Positions 45,621 to 59,234 of a DNA stretch of 64,000 bases are shown here, one piece after another. The stretch's first letter is position 1. Each line of letters begins with the position of its first letter. The translations under genes and the position numbers were made by a program. The notes beneath the pieces were generated by a model, which worked only from the letters and a program-made list of their open reading frames with translations, was not told where the DNA came from and ran no database searches. Location: contig CM037777.1 of NCBI GenBank assembly GCA_021229015.1, positions 69,168,840 through 69,232,839 of the forward strand, given 5' to 3'. The stretch is from Solen grandis. Taxonomy: Eukaryota > Mollusca > Bivalvia > Adapedonta > Solenidae.

Positions 45621-46857
45621 TATTTGAATGGACAGAAGCAGTGGACCAAGGCAACAGTATAGACTGCATCTACATGGACTTCCAGAAAGCCTTTGATACA
45701 GTCCCACATACAAGGCTCATAATTAAGTTGAACAGATTAGGGATGAAACCTTAAAATGGACCGCAGACTTTCCGGAGGGTAGAACTCAGTACGTGGAGGT
45801 CAACGGGGGGAAATCAAAATTGACAAATGTCACTTCAGGCATTCTTCAGGGAGACCAGCTTGGCCCGTTATTATTTGTCATTTACATCAATGACATCGGA
45901 CCAAGTTGACTAAAGCGTATATCTGTATATCCGATGACACCAAAATTTTCAACATAATCAAAGATGATGCAAGCAAAACATACCTACAGCAGGATTTAAA
46001 CGCACTACAAGAATGGAGCAAAACATGGCTTCTAAAATTCCACCCACTAAAGTGCAAGCACATGCCCTTTGGCAAAAGGACCAAAGAAACAACATATAAA
46101 CTTGGTAATTATGAGTTTGAGAAAACAAGAGTTGAGAAAGATAGTGGGGTCTTCGTGGATTCTGGCCTTTCATTCGACACTTATATTAGTGAAAAGGTTA
46201 AATTCTATGTTCGGGATTTTTCGAAGAAGCTTCCAATATTTAGATGAAGAAAAAAAACCATTTCTTCCTCTATATAAAACATTGGTTTGGACCCACCTTG
46301 ATTATGTTTGTTCTGGTCTCCATACAAAATGAAGCACATTGAGCAAATTGAATCAGTTCAACGGAGAGCGACGAAGCAACTCTCAGGGATGGCAGAACTC
46401 ACATACTCGGACTCAGAAAACTCAAACTACCAACACCCTCATATATACGGATTAGGGGAGATATGACAAAAATATACAAAATCACAAGTAATAAAAACGA
46501 CAAGAAAGCAAGTAATTACGCACAACTCAGTGAAGATACTGGTATAAGAGGGGGAAACAGAGGAACTCAAAAAAGTGTAACAGCAACATGCAAGAACAGA
46601 ACTAAGAAAGAACTCATTTGGGTTAAGATCGGCAAGCCTTTGCAAAAGTCTGCCTGAAAAGATAATTTCAGACAAAACAATAAACAGTTTTAAAAACAAA
46701 TTTGACAAATATATGGAAGACCAGGAAATAGTGTTTAATAACTATATTGCAAATATCTGCCTCACCAGAAGCCACAACATTATTCAAGTGACAAGATTGA
46801 GTATGTCGAAGAGGTGCCAAACTTGGTCCTGAGATAGAAACAACCAATAAGTTATTA
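45621..46857 (+). pseudogene. Degenerate non-LTR retrotransposon reverse transcriptase fragment
   Basis: Inserted in degenerate 30-bp satellite units on both sides (up to about 45620 and again from 46858). The RT is recognised by motif A (DFQKAFDTVPH, from 45677), motif B (GILQGDQLGPLLF, 45839-45877) and a degraded catalytic box C reading SDDT, where YADDT is usual, at 45930. Further downstream, LNALQEWSKTWLLKFHPLKC and LVWTHLDYVCSGL match the thumb and C-terminal region of jockey/CR1-type RTs. Frameshifts at about 45753 and 45905, further shifts near 46210-46330 and several stops make it non-functional. The 5' half, including the endonuclease, is missing. Confidence 0.85.
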
Positions 46858-46960
46858 AGTATAAACATTTGTACAGTCACCATATGCATTATAAACATTT
46901 TTACTGTCGCAATATGCATTATAAACGTTTGTGCAGTGCAATATGGCGACTTTACAAACG
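46858..46960. repeat. Residual units of the 30-bp satellite
   Basis: Three diverged units with AAACATTTGTACAGTC, CATATGCATTATAAAC and CGTTTGTGCAGTG. They show that the LINE fragment landed inside the array. Confidence 0.75.
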
Positions 46961-46989
46961 TTTTTCTTTCTGTTTTTTGTTGGTTTTTT

Positions 46990-46990
46990 A

Positions 46991-47022
<32 letters not shown>
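46990..47022. repeat. (TTG)n microsatellite
   Basis: About 11 GTT/TTG units. Confidence 0.95.
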
Positions 47023-47025
<3 letters not shown>

Positions 47026-47314
47026 CATGTAGAATTTGTGTTTTTTCCTTGACAAAGGCAAAATTTGCCGAAATATTGTCCGAGAGTTTCCCCCCGGAAA
47101 GCTTACATTTTTATTGAAAACACCTAGTCATTTTCGAATTTTTGGTTCGCGGTCATCAATCAAAATGGTCAGTTGCAAATATTAGTTATAAGTCAAATTG
47201 AATAATTAAGTAAGTATGCATATTCGGAAAATAGATCAGAATTTCAAATACGTGTTTGCATAATAACTAAGGGTTGGATAGTTTATACAAGGTAACACTC
47301 GAATATTACTCAAG

Positions 47315-47440
47315 TGAAAGGCAGCCTCCATATAGCTTGTAGGTCGGTGGTTCAATCCGGAAACGTCTGTACACTCGGGGTCTTCCGTCGCCTGTAACTA
47401 GTCGGACGTCGCTATAGGACTGAGATACTGTCGTATCAGA
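47315..47440 (+). mobile_element. SINE-B fragment, diverged
   Basis: Matches the body of the complete copy at 40686-40931 through AGGTCGGTGGTTCAATCCGG, ACTCGGGGTCTTCCGTCG and the tail start GATACTGTCG. The tRNA-like head is missing. Confidence 0.6.
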
Positions 47441-48876
47441 TATTAGTGAGGTACTTGCTGGAATAGCGAAAAGTGCAGACCATGATCAGATTATATGGAT
47501 GTGCAGGCTGATCTTGGTCTGCACTGGTCGCAAAGGCAGTCTCAAGTTCCCACGGCATTGTCAGGTAAAGGCAGTCTCAAGTTCCCACGGCATTGTCAGG
47601 TTAATATCAAAGGTTCTTGTTCTGTAGAGTCAGAAGAAAAAAATATTCTAAATACTTGGTTTATATTTATATTTATACCTAATTATTTAAAATAATTCTA
47701 AATACTTGGTTTATATTTTAACAAGCTGCCTAAGGTTGGTTTATGGGTTACAGTATAAATGCACTTCTATTATTTGAAACATAGAATTACCATCGGTCTT
47801 ACAAACTAGTTTATCTAAAACTAGTTTATTGTTTTTTCCAATTCCAACATTTTGTCAGCCTTATTTAGTAAAATGAATAATGATAGCTATAAATAATAGA
47901 TACACGAACCGTGAAGTCGCTGACAAATAACAGTGTAGGATGTGTTGACTGTTGCACACTGAACCAAGGTGGTTAAATGGTAACAGAGCATTTCAATATG
48001 TTCAGTTTAAAACATGCCAAAATAGGATGCTATTAGACAATTTATTTCATAAACATAATGCATCAAAGATTTAAAAGAATGCATAGACAGAAATACATAT
48101 AAGTAATAAGTATGCTCATACCATAGTTCAACCGGTACATCTACATGTAAATTTAAACTTGTTCAACGATCTTAATGTCTCAAAAACATGTCACAGGGAA
48201 CAACTCGCCGCTACGTGATTAATAATTTAATTCAATAAAAAGCGGTGGCTTACCACAGAGTACACATTTTTGTCCTTCTGAAAAAAAACTTTACACCATA
48301 CTTGAATTCTAACGATAACGATTATACTTAATGCTAAGTAAAACTTAAAACTTAGGGTTTCATTTTTGTCCTAATAAAATACACAAGTATTCAACTTTTT
48401 AGCAAATATTGTTATTTATTGATTCCATTACTTATGTCAACTTATTTATGTCCATGAATAATTTGTTAACCAGGATTTGCAGAATGCATTTCTGCCATAT
48501 TTAAGTATTAATTAGCGCTAATTTAAGCAGTGTTGGTTGAATTGGGGACCATATCAACAGAGTATAGTTTATCAGAATATACACGGTGTTTCATATTGGC
48601 ACGTTTTTATTCTGATGGTAGTAAGAATGTTCAAAGTATCAAAGTATATGGAATGGTTGTTTGAAGTATTTATACATATAAAATTAGTAATCACATTTTA
48701 CACCATACGTCCATTATGACGTCGCAGCCTCTCTCATTATGACGTCGTAGCAGCCTCTCTACGCGTTTCAGGAAATTAGTATGATACTCTTCCGTACTCT
48801 TCAGATCTTTGTTTATTCGCAGTCTACTTACTCTCTTGACTCATGGGTAAAGTTTTTTTCTTCCTTCTTATTACAG
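47441..48876. other. Low-feature region with small duplications
   Basis: Two short direct duplications: a 35-bp unit with GGCAGTCTCAAGTTCCCACG at 47525-47600, and one with ATTCTAAATACTTGG at 47645-47720. A 27-bp duplication containing ATTATGACGTCG is at 48714-48768. No gene recognised. Confidence 0.5.
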
Positions 48877-48936
48877 AAATTACAGAACGGCCAACAGTTG
48901 ATGACTTCATGACGTCAACGTTTTACAAAGTAAATG
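48877..48936 (+). CDS. Candidate 60-bp exon, function unknown
   Basis: A strong pyrimidine tract (AGTTTTTTTCTTCCTTC) and TTACAG precede the segment, and GTAAAG follows. In one frame it is open and reads ITERPTVDDFMTSTFYKVN. A length of exactly 60 bases keeps phase. A palindromic TGACGTCA lies inside (48910-48917). No family recognised and no partner exon found; a chance pairing of splice signals is possible. Confidence 0.25.
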
Positions 48937-51181
48937 GTAAAGTCACTTGGTTATTTTGATGTAAAATGTATTGATAATTGTTTTATTAGATAAAAGGTAT
49001 TCATTTTAAATTGTATCAGATATTATGAAACACACAGTACAGTAACCTTGCGTTAATACGAAGACTTGCGGAAAAACTAATTGCTGGGACAATCGCAAGT
49101 CTCGGACCACCGGGAGCATTTTCCTTCTCGAGCGTATTATTTTTCCACACAGGGATTGGGGCTATACACTGTACAATTAACATCATCATGCATGATATTC
49201 GGGGAAAAACACTCCTCATGTTTCTCAAATTTAATTTATTATATTAAAAAAATAATTTGTCACACACACTAATAATACAACTAAAAATATTATGAGAGTG
49301 ATAAAAGTCAAAATAATTACAAGAATGCTGAAGATGCTGCAGCTTATATGATTAGTTGATGTCTTTTTTATCTTATTCGTCACAAATGATATCCATACAT
49401 AATTAATGAACATTTTTTAAACATTAGCTACGCTTTAACTTTTCAACTTTACCAATTAAATCTTTGTTCCCTCAAGGTTTCACAAGTACATTAGTTTTAT
49501 GTTGACAATCGTGAAATATAACTAGTTTACATAATGCAGGGAATAAGTTATGTTCCATATACTTTCGCTATCTGGCGACAACAAATGTAATGCAAGGTTT
49601 GCTACACTAACCGTACTCGAGACAACAGCAACGGCGCCAAATCTGTTACACACATATCTGTCCAAATCAGAAATTTATTTTCTACACAAGTATTATTTCA
49701 CTCTATGGTAATTTTTATCATACTATTTTATTTCTCTTGATACCTTCAAGGATTAAATTATTTTGATGTATAAGCAGGCTTATTGATACAAAGCAGTATC
49801 TCTTGTTGCTCCCAACTAGCGATATTCAAAACCTCCGGAAATTAATGGCGCCGACTAGTGGTAATTTGGACATCCGTGCACCGTTATAACTCGCCCCGTA
49901 TAAGCAAATCACAAGTAAAAAGTATCATTTTATTTTAACAGGCACTTATATTGTAGAAATATACATCGTTCGTGACACATATAAGATGTTCGTGCCAAAT
50001 TCTCTTTTGATCAGTCGAAAGGGTCTTTAGTAACCGGAAGTTTTAAGCCTGTTTCCTTGCGTGGACTTTTTTCTCTGTTCTTAAGGGAAGTGTATGCATA
50101 AATTATACAGGCGTCATGGGAAAACTGCTTTCTCCCGCGCGTCATTGTAAGAATGCCTATATATGGAAGTAACTTGACCCCCATGTCCGACCTCATTCAT
50201 TTTAACCGCCATACGATATTCATTCATAAAAACGATTTGTTTGCGTGTGTCTACGCCTAGGGAGCTATTGTAAGTTAAACAATGATAACGAAGGTCAGTA
50301 AAGGTTCTCGTATCAGTGTAGCTATCGAGAATGTTTATATAAACATTAAAATCTCCCGAAAACCGTGTCGTGTCAGCAGTGACGGTTATACATGTAACAA
50401 TCTACCTCTCTCTTCCAAGCTTCACTAGTTGTCTTCAAGTAGAACTGTTGTTTGGACTTAATGAAAGTTCACACCACAATACTTTTTTCTTTCTTTTTTT
50501 TTTTCGAAAGGTGACCGTCTATATAACCGGTTGTCGGTTCACCTTTCTTTCTTGGTTTAAATCAGGGTCAAGGAAAAAGTGGGACATTTCGAGTTTAAAC
50601 TTTTCTAGGACTAGCTAGGCTCAAAGCTAAGTTGTCACTTCTGGCACCTCAAACACTTCAGTAACTCAATTTGAGGAAAAGAATGTAATTTTATTCTTTT
50701 TTTATGCGAGAAGTTGATTTAACGTTTTGTTGTTGTTGTTGCTTTCGCGCAAAAATATTCTTACAATTCGTACATTACATAAAAAGTAATAAGACATTGT
50801 GATATTCACAAGTTTTTGACCTCCTAAACATACATAAATCACAGAAAAACGAAAAACACAAGAAAACAAATCTTGCAATATCATAATACTTTGTATCAAG
50901 ACTACCTTTTTTCATGGATTCATATTCTCAACACGTGGTCTTAAAAGATAATGGGTTTACGAAGGGATTGATATTTATGAATTAAAATCGACGAAAATAA
51001 GTGTCCAATGAAAGTTAATTATTTCACAGTAAATAACCAAAGTTAAGATTTGACTTACTGACTTTCTTGTCAACTACACATGTGACTAACCCTGTATATT
51101 GTTGAAAGAGTCTTGTGTCTTCATTTTGTGTTAACACAATTCTATTACGTTCCTATAAATCAAACGTTCCTTTTCCCTTCA
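48937..51181. other. Low-feature region
   Basis: AT-rich unique sequence with only short open frames. No RNA gene or repeat family recognised. Confidence 0.45.
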
Positions 51182-51400
51182 GTTTGTTTGTTTGATTGGG
51201 TTTAACGTCTCACCGACAGTATTTCAGTCATTTGGAGACGATGTCTATTTGAGACAGATATAGTGCTGCCATACTGTAATCTGACGCCGTAGACATGTGG
51301 GATGGTCCTAGAAATACCTTGCATATATACAGGGAGCTACCGATAAGTACCATTTTCACGACTTTGGTATGTACCGGTCGCGGATCGAACCCACGGCCTT
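51182..51400 (-). mobile_element. SINE-A copy with internal deletion
   Basis: Tail (GTTTGTTTGTTTGATTGGG), body (CACCGACAGTATTTCAGTCA, GACGCCGTAGACATGTGG) and part of the head (CGCGGATCGAACCCACGGCC). The stretch that would hold CCACACCCAGTCACATTATC is missing. Confidence 0.75.
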
Positions 51401-52557
51401 TCTCACTTCAGTATGTATATCGGAACATTTTGAAACTGACTAAACGGAGAACAGGTAATTATAGGAAGTGAAATAGAAGGGATAAACGCATATATATTTA
51501 ATACCTTTTACCACTTGTTTTCTCACATTTACGAAACATATTTTTCTCTATTTATGGAAATTCTTATTAATTTTATATACGTATATTTTAAGCATGGTCC
51601 ATAAACATACATTTAGACAATCCTGATTGATAGGTCATATTATCTGCCTTTTAAATATTTTAAGCAACGGCAAACTACACCCAGGAGAAGTTGTTATTGT
51701 GGCCATGGATCAATAGTCAGGATGATGACTTTACCGTGTGATGCCGATAATCAAGTTCATAATGGTTTGTGATGAAATTGAAATCCTAAACTTGGTGACA
51801 TGGCAATTTGCGTGAAGCTGGGATCGGTATATGATTATATATACTGACACATGTAGGACCAAACTTTATGGTGACTATTTCATATAGAATACAGCAAGTT
51901 TGACATCAATCACCTTGTATATAGCCATTATATATGCATTTTATACTGGTAAATGTATTCATATTTTCTTTGTATATTTGAATTTGCAGTAATAAAAACG
52001 CTCTGCTATTTTGAGTTATACACTGTTAAACCCCGTGTAAATGGTTGCATGTACACGCCCACTTTTCAAAATCCCAAATATAATTTTATCAAACATAATT
52101 TTTATGAGCGGTCACCTCTGTCAAGCGATCACTTTCTCTTAATTCCCTAAACTGTCCGCATAAAGAAGATAGAATAATCGCCAATGTAGATGATACATGA
52201 AGCTAAAGGTTACACGAACTAGCCAGGTACAACCTGGTGCTATAAACAGATGCCTTGGACTTAAAACCACCGGTAGCTGATTGTTCCGTCGGCGGTGGCA
52301 GACGGCGGGTTGATGAAGTAAGATAGAAATGTTGCTTGAACCGCTTATCTGACACACGCAGCCAGGCGGGCCATCAGTGTCACTTCCATAACCCGTCTGC
52401 CGCTCACTGTTAATGAACTGTGAGACAGTCTGGGATACGAGCTAACAACAGAATACCAGGCTAAAGAACAATCGGAACGTCTCGTCTATTTTCCACGCAA
52501 TGCTCTGATGTGGCCAAGTGCATCCGTTAAATATAAGGTTCTGCGTTACAGATTTTT
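51401..52557. other. Low-feature region
   Basis: No gene recognised. Unique sequence up to element Y4. Confidence 0.45.
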
Positions 52558-53390
52558 AGCTCACCTGAGCACTAAGTGCTCAGGTGAGTTATTGTGATCA
52601 GTCTTTCTCCGGCGTCCGTCGTGCGTCGTCAACGTTTGCTCCTCCTAAACCTCTAAGCAGATTTTAATGACATTCGTTCCGATTCGCCAACCAAGATGGC
52701 CGCCAGAGCTAACAATAGAAAAATCTTTAAACGACATCTCTTCCTAAACCGCTAAGCAGATTTTAATGCCATTCAGTAGGAAGGATCATTGGGTGATACT
52801 GCATAAAAATAGCTAAAATCTTTCCAGTCCACCAACCAAGATGGCCGCCAGAGCTAAAAATAGAAAAATCTTTAAACGACATCTTCTCCTAAACCGCTAA
52901 GCAAATTTTAATGAAACTCAATAGGAATGATCATTTGGTGATACTGCACAAAATAGCTAAAATCGTTCCGGTCCGTCAACCATTATGGCTGCCAGAGCTA
53001 AAAATAGAACAATCTTTAAACGTCACCTCCTCCTAAACCGCTGAGAAGATTTTGATGAAACTTTACAGAAATTATCCTTAGGTGGTACTGATCAAAATAA
53101 GCTTAAATCATTCCAATCCGCCAACCAAAATGGCCGCCAGAGTTAAAAATAACTTCTTTACGGCTGGCAGATTTTGATGAAAGTTTACAGGAATGATCCT
53201 TATAGGTGGTACTGAGCAAAAATAGCTAAAATTGTTTAGGTCTACCTACCAAGATGGCCACCAGAACTAAAAATTAATAAAATTTAAATATTATATAATT
53301 TATTATGTGTAAATTCTTTTCCTCACTTAAGCATTTTCTCTCTAGCAGTTGAATTCAGGTGAACGATTTAGGGCCATTATGGCCCTCTTG
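52558..53390 (+). mobile_element. T-targeting repeat element Y4
   Basis: Starts AGCTCACCTGAGCACTAAGT after TTTTT and ends CAGGTGAACGATTTAGGGCC..GGCCCTCTTG before TT. Internal units of about 130 bp carry CAAGATGGCCGCCAGAGC, AAATCTTTAAACGACATC and CTCCTAAACCGCTAAGCA, four to five copies. These units resemble those of Y2 (TTTAAACGACATCTCC, ATGGCCGCCAG). Confidence 0.7.
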
Positions 53391-53589
53391 TTATGTTTTG
53401 CAAGACACTATTCCTACGATAGGACCTTCTGATAATGGTAAAATCATATTTTAACCGTAAGTATGAATTTCTTAAGAAATACCCTATGTCCCACAGTTTT
53501 AAGACCCTATTGCACCTCTATGCAAGTAAGACAATATGCATGGTTCACGCTTTTTGAAAGACTGCAAAAATTGTTGGTACTTACATTGT

Positions 53590-53835
53590 TAGAGTTGTTG
53601 TCCCTAGATTGCTAGAGTTGTTGTACCTAGATTGCAAAGCCGTTGTACCTAGATTGCTAAAATTCCAATTTTTCCTAGAGTTATTGTACCTTGATTGCTA
53701 GATTTTCTGCACCTAGATTGCTAGAGTTGTTGTCCTTAGATTGCTAGATCCGTTGTATCTAGATTGCTAGAGTTGTTGTAATTGAATTGCTAGAGTTAAT
53801 ATACCTAGATTGTTAGAGTTGTTGCCCTTATATTA
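53590..53835. repeat. About 23-bp minisatellite, about 10 degenerate copies
   Basis: Units of the type TAGAGTTGTTGTACCTAGAT with TGC, with indels. Confidence 0.85.
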
Positions 53836-56218
53836 ATAGAGTTTTCCCTATTAACGTTATCTTCCCATATATCTGTATACTCACTGTCAGTGGAGGTACG
53901 GCTCCGTAGCAAATATGTATTTACACTTTTTATGTATATTTTAATATAGATATCGTTGCTATATTGGATGTGTGTCTTACATTTCGTTAACAATATATGT
54001 TCAACCAGACATCAATAAATCCGACACACTGTGGGTAACATAAACACACCTTGATACTGATGCCACTAACATACCTTGATATGTGCATACGAAATCATGT
54101 AAAGTCGAATTTGAATTCGCTTTGGAGGCAAAATGGTAATCACTGATAGTGTAATTCAACGAGAACATGCGATATTTAAAAATAAAAACAGCATTTTCCC
54201 TTTTAATGGAGAAAAATCTTGCATCTTCAAACTTTCTTAAAATGTACGGTGCAATGTAGTTCACTGAGGGGTTAAAATTTAGATCTGAATTATTTCTGGA
54301 TCTAACAATCAATGTTCACGAGAGATATAGAGGGAAACCGATCGCGAACACTTCCGCTATTCTCTGGCAAAGGTCTTTGACTTCAACAGGTTTACAGCAA
54401 GACTTTTGATAAAAGATTGGCCTCCTACACCGTCTAGTTCCTTTGAGGAGCATTTCCTGTTTTATCTGAACCTAATTCAACTATATCTTGAAAATGGTCG
54501 AATATTTCTTTCTTCAGCAGAGAAACACATTTGCTATTTTTACAAGATTGGCGTATATAGTCAAGAAGCGATGTCCCACTGTGACCCAATATGATCAAGT
54601 AAATACAAGTTGGTACTTGAATCGTATTAAAGCATCAAAGGGTGCATTTAATTAAGATTTATTTATTTATTATTATTATTATTTTATTTTTTTTTATTTA
54701 TTTTTTTTATCGATTTTACATCTTGGTACTGATGTTACCTGGCTAAGAACGAGAAAGTGAAAGAATTTAGTATTGGTATGAACAATTCATCAACCGTTTT
54801 CAATATCAGGAATTCTTTCAGTATTGCCTAAAGCAAAGATTCGCCAGTTTTAATAACGATATGTAAATCAGGTACATTATATCTCTTGTAATAATTTCAC
54901 AGTATACAGCTACAAAATTTAAAGAGCGCAAATAAGCACCAGCTTTTCACTGATTTGGAATATTCGAAAACTCTTCAGCGCCCAACAGGTGCTTGCAGAA
55001 TCGGTAAACGCCCATATACCAATAAGCAGTATAACAGTGCACCCTCTGTTCCAACACACGCGGAGTTATGTGGCTTTAATCGTGCTTTAATATGAGGCTT
55101 GAGATTAACATCAGTTTTTAGAGCGATAATGATGTCTATCTACGTGGAAGTAGGGTTGTTTATCTACCTCCATAATGCTACTTCCGGAGAGTTCCTCAGA
55201 CGTTTTGAGAATGCCAGATTGTCGTCTGATACACCGTTTTCCGCATTTCGTATGTATGAGAATGGAGGAGATAAAATATTTCGTGTATTTTTCCAGACTC
55301 GGAACACCTCGCAGGTATAACTGATACTGCTATTTGAACGTGGGCGCTATATCATAACGTCGTCACGAAAACAGTTATATTACGAGAATATTGTGGCCGT
55401 AACAACTTCTTTTTTAAGTAGCGGCATACCTAGGCAGGACCACATTTTACCCAGATTATATTTTTAAGATTGGAATGTGATCTGAAATAAATGAGACTCA
55501 TCATCACCATCACCTTTTGAACAGTCTTCAGCGTATTTTGTCTGTTGTACACTAACAAAATGCAGACATTTTTGGAGAGTTTATAGCTATGCTAGCAGCC
55601 GTGGAAAAACCAGTGAAGTTCCGAGGTCTTATCTGTGATTTACACTTCAAGAATCATTTATAGTTCATATTATTTCAAGTGCATCCGACTCTTTAATTTC
55701 CTCTTCGTTTTGCCTTTATCTTCACCATTAACTCTTGCGATGAAAGAGGCGGGGTGTGACAGGAAATGATACTGTGACAAGACATGAAGGTCAGGGATCA
55801 GTATGATGACGTCATTACCTCGTGCCCCTGGTGATTGACACACTAATTCCATTTGTTGGAAACTCGCCACGCCTTTGATTTAATCTCTGTAAAACGCATG
55901 TCCAAATTTCTTTTTAACGGCAATAGATCGTATCTCTACTCAAACGAAGGAGGAGCACGCGTATGAGAAAGATTATATTGTTTTAAAACATCTGTGGGAT
56001 GAGCCAAAGGGTCAAAGGGAAGATAATTTTACTTGGTTTTGAGATATTCAGTGATTTAGATGGACTTCCGTGTTTTTGTGATTGGAACGTCTATATATGC
56101 GAAAGGATTTTCGCTGTAAATTAAGTGTTTATGTTTGTTTGCTTGCTTCAATTCAACACCCCATCCAAAGTTCACAAGTTGAAGAGATTGTTTAACAAGA
56201 AAGATAATAAGATACATG

Positions 56219-56320
56219 TTATAGTGCCGCCTTACTGCGATAACATGCCGTGGTAAGTGGCATGATACCACACCCAATTACATTATCCTGACGCTGGGCC
56301 TAATTAATGCATATAAGACG
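56219..56320 (-). mobile_element. SINE-A fragment
   Basis: Body fragment with GCATGATACCACACCCAATT and CATTATCCTGACGCTGGGCC; neither head nor tail. Confidence 0.65.
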
Positions 56321-58850
56321 TAATACACGTTAGTTGTTTCAGTTTAACCCGACGGACCTTAATTTTATTTAGCGACCCTAAACTGTTTTCTTAGCATTCG
56401 GATTATCTCTGTTTCAAAACGCTCTTTTCTCGTCACATCCTCTAAAAGAAATAAGGAAAACTAGGGAAAATGTTTTAAAAAATGCCGACTTACAAACCCT
56501 ATATTTTTGGAGATATTACTGGAAACAAAAAAAAAAACCATCCCTAAACGTTCAATATTCTTATTTTAACTTTTTTTCTTTCTGTTTGAATAAAACAATC
56601 ATGCGCAAATGAAGGTAACAATATCGTAGAATTATGATGAGAATTGATTTTCGATTAAAACGAATAATATGTTGAATTATGTCTGCGGAGGCAGCTTATA
56701 CACAATTTTAAGATTTAAAGTCAGTAAACCATATTCAATTCAAAAGTTTTTTTAATGATTCACATCCACTGCGGTCTTTATTATTTCTAACAGGGTAACA
56801 CGAATCCAAGCTAGATATTATCACCAAATAAAACATTAAGGACTTGAATGAAGACATTCATTACTTTATCAGCCAATCTTTAATTGGGCCGCGTGACACC
56901 TGTTGAAAAAAATAGGTAAAAAAACTCCTTTACAAACGTTTTCGGTGGTTTTAGGAAAGGAATTGTTAGATATGCAAGGCCAACATAGGAGGTCAAGATG
57001 GCTGATACACCGGGTTATCGACCAGGCTTCCATTCTACCAACAATGCTTGCATGCTAAGAAAAAAGGAACGATTTTCTCTAACGATATTTGTGAGTAAGC
57101 AATACATTAATTCTTGAATTAATAGAAAAGCAATTCACTTTTTCTTGTTTAACAAAATATTCAAGCACAAGGCTTATAGCCACACGATTTCAAAATTAAG
57201 TAATACTTAGTGTTGTTCGTGGATTTTCATACTTTCCTTGTTCGTGTTTCTCTAATGAAAATTACCCATAATACTTTTCTTAGCAAATTGTCAATTTAGT
57301 CAAAACTGAACTGTTGGAATGCAGTTCTACCTAAATTAGATTCCGCTAAAATTCTTTCGTGGTATTTTCTTTCTGTTGGTACATAAAGGGCACGACCATG
57401 GTAACCAAAACACCTCATCTCCTTTCTAAATCGGAAAGTTGTCATCTTCCTGCAGATCCAGAGCTGTTTCATCAAGGTTAATGGCAAAATATGTTGAAAT
57501 AAGACATTTAACTGCAACACAGCAACACTGTTAAGCTTACCACTTTTTTTTAAATGTATTACATCATGGACACTTGAAGTATAAATTTGTAACAGGAGAA
57601 ACCATCAAACGGAATAAACATGTGTTGCAAAATTTAAATACTATTGATTTTTACTCAATGTCTGCATGTGGCTCTAAACGGATTTAAACATTTTTTATTC
57701 ATAATGTCTCGTCGACCAAATTGGAAGCCAACCCTTCAAAATGAAACAGCGACTAAATCTGCAGTCTGCATCATAATTCATCACATGACAGCTTGTTAGT
57801 TATGCTGTCTTACTGGTTTTAAGGCCTTTTTATTGGTTTGCACTTGAATATTTCTGCACTAAAGGAAACCTCTGAAAGGTCATTTCTTTCCTCCTCAATA
57901 TAAAACCCATTCACCCATATTTTATGCATTTAGATTCATTTTTTTTTTTACAAAACCTGCTGTAAACTGCCGCCATTTTCGTAACCACGTGACACATTTT
58001 TTCGGCATTCTTCGATGCGGAAATCCGATGCTATACGAGAGGGTGGATGGGAAAAATGCGTCCCCTGTTGCGAATTTTGCAAATGCTGTGTCAAATCTGA
58101 GAGCGACACGATTCTCTGGGCGCGAACTCGCCTGAGTGCATTGTGTTTTGCATAATTAATGTCTAAGTTTATCAAATGAAATATCACTTCTGATCAGGGA
58201 ATGCGAAAATTTCCCAGAACCCCATGTTTATGGAGACCCATTTTGGCCATGTTTATTTTTTTATTTATTTATTATATTTTTTTTACTTCTTGGTATGAAC
58301 ATTTCTTCTAGATCTCCTGTTGTTTCCTACTGATGTCTGATAAAGCAGCAGGACATACACTCGTATTGTAACAAAACACTATACCTACTTTCTTAATTCT
58401 GCAGCTTTGTTTATTTTCAAAGAAAACATATCATGGAACTCTTTGGCCCACCATAACTCGGATAATCTCTGGGTAAGAAAAGACGTGAAAGGGGAAAGAG
58501 GTTAGAAATACATTTAAATGTATCCGCAAAAGAGCGGGAAAACTATCGTCTGCAGTTAGACGCCTCGTGGCGTATTTCGTTTACTGTGACCGACATTCTG
58601 CGAGATTCCGAGTTCTCTGAAAGGATTGAAAGTGGGATGTTACGCCATTCCTGGGGAAAATATATAAACAGACTGCATTCAAAACAGAAACATATGTTCT
58701 AGATTAAACGCTCTTGAGAAAATTTGATCTAGTAAGGCTACCATCTCTAATCTATATCATCCTCCAGAATTCGATTTTATTAATTCTCCGGCTGACATAT
58801 GTTGTTTAAAGAATGTTGTAAACATAAAATGTAATCCAGCCTCTGTCTGT

Positions 58851-58888
<38 letters not shown>
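58851..58888. repeat. (TC)n microsatellite
   Basis: About 18 CT units. Confidence 0.95.
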
Positions 58889-58891
<3 letters not shown>

Positions 58892-59234
58892 ATCTCATTC
58901 TCTATATGTTTTCATTTTGATCTCCCTCATAACGTATTTTTCAACCGCCTTTCATTCCTTCCTCTTCATGTATAAGTAGTTAAAAGATACCAAGTTATTT
59001 CATATAGCCGGCTAGGCTCTATTCTTATTTTTTTAATATTTTGAGTTTGTATTCAGCCTAAATATTCTCAAATTCTAATATGACAATATTTTCCATTTTA
59101 ATGAAGGAATTGACAAGAAAATAACATATGGTTATTTGTTCCAGGATATACAGTGCTAATTAATTAGATGTTCATGTGTTTTGTTTGATATAAGTTATCA
59201 CGATTAAGTATTGCATTTCGTTTATCCTGTTGAC

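Larger units (their letters stand above)
53836..59234. other. Low-feature region
   Basis: Mostly unique AT-rich sequence with a SINE-A fragment at 56219 and a TC microsatellite at 58851. Open frames of 60-103 residues (for example 54001-54312, 55099-55320, 57948-58187) show no recognised domain and no consistent splice context, so none is called. Confidence 0.45.

Noticed and set aside
54001..55320. Similar peptide phrases RKFEDARF (minus, near 54230) and RRFENARL (plus, near 55200)
   Set aside because: The nucleotide similarity is short and the surrounding frames do not align; could be a degraded repeat, but not enough to call.
57296..57520. Possible retrotransposon Pol tail on the minus strand
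   Set aside because: No RT, integrase or chromodomain motif could be seen in any frame around it.
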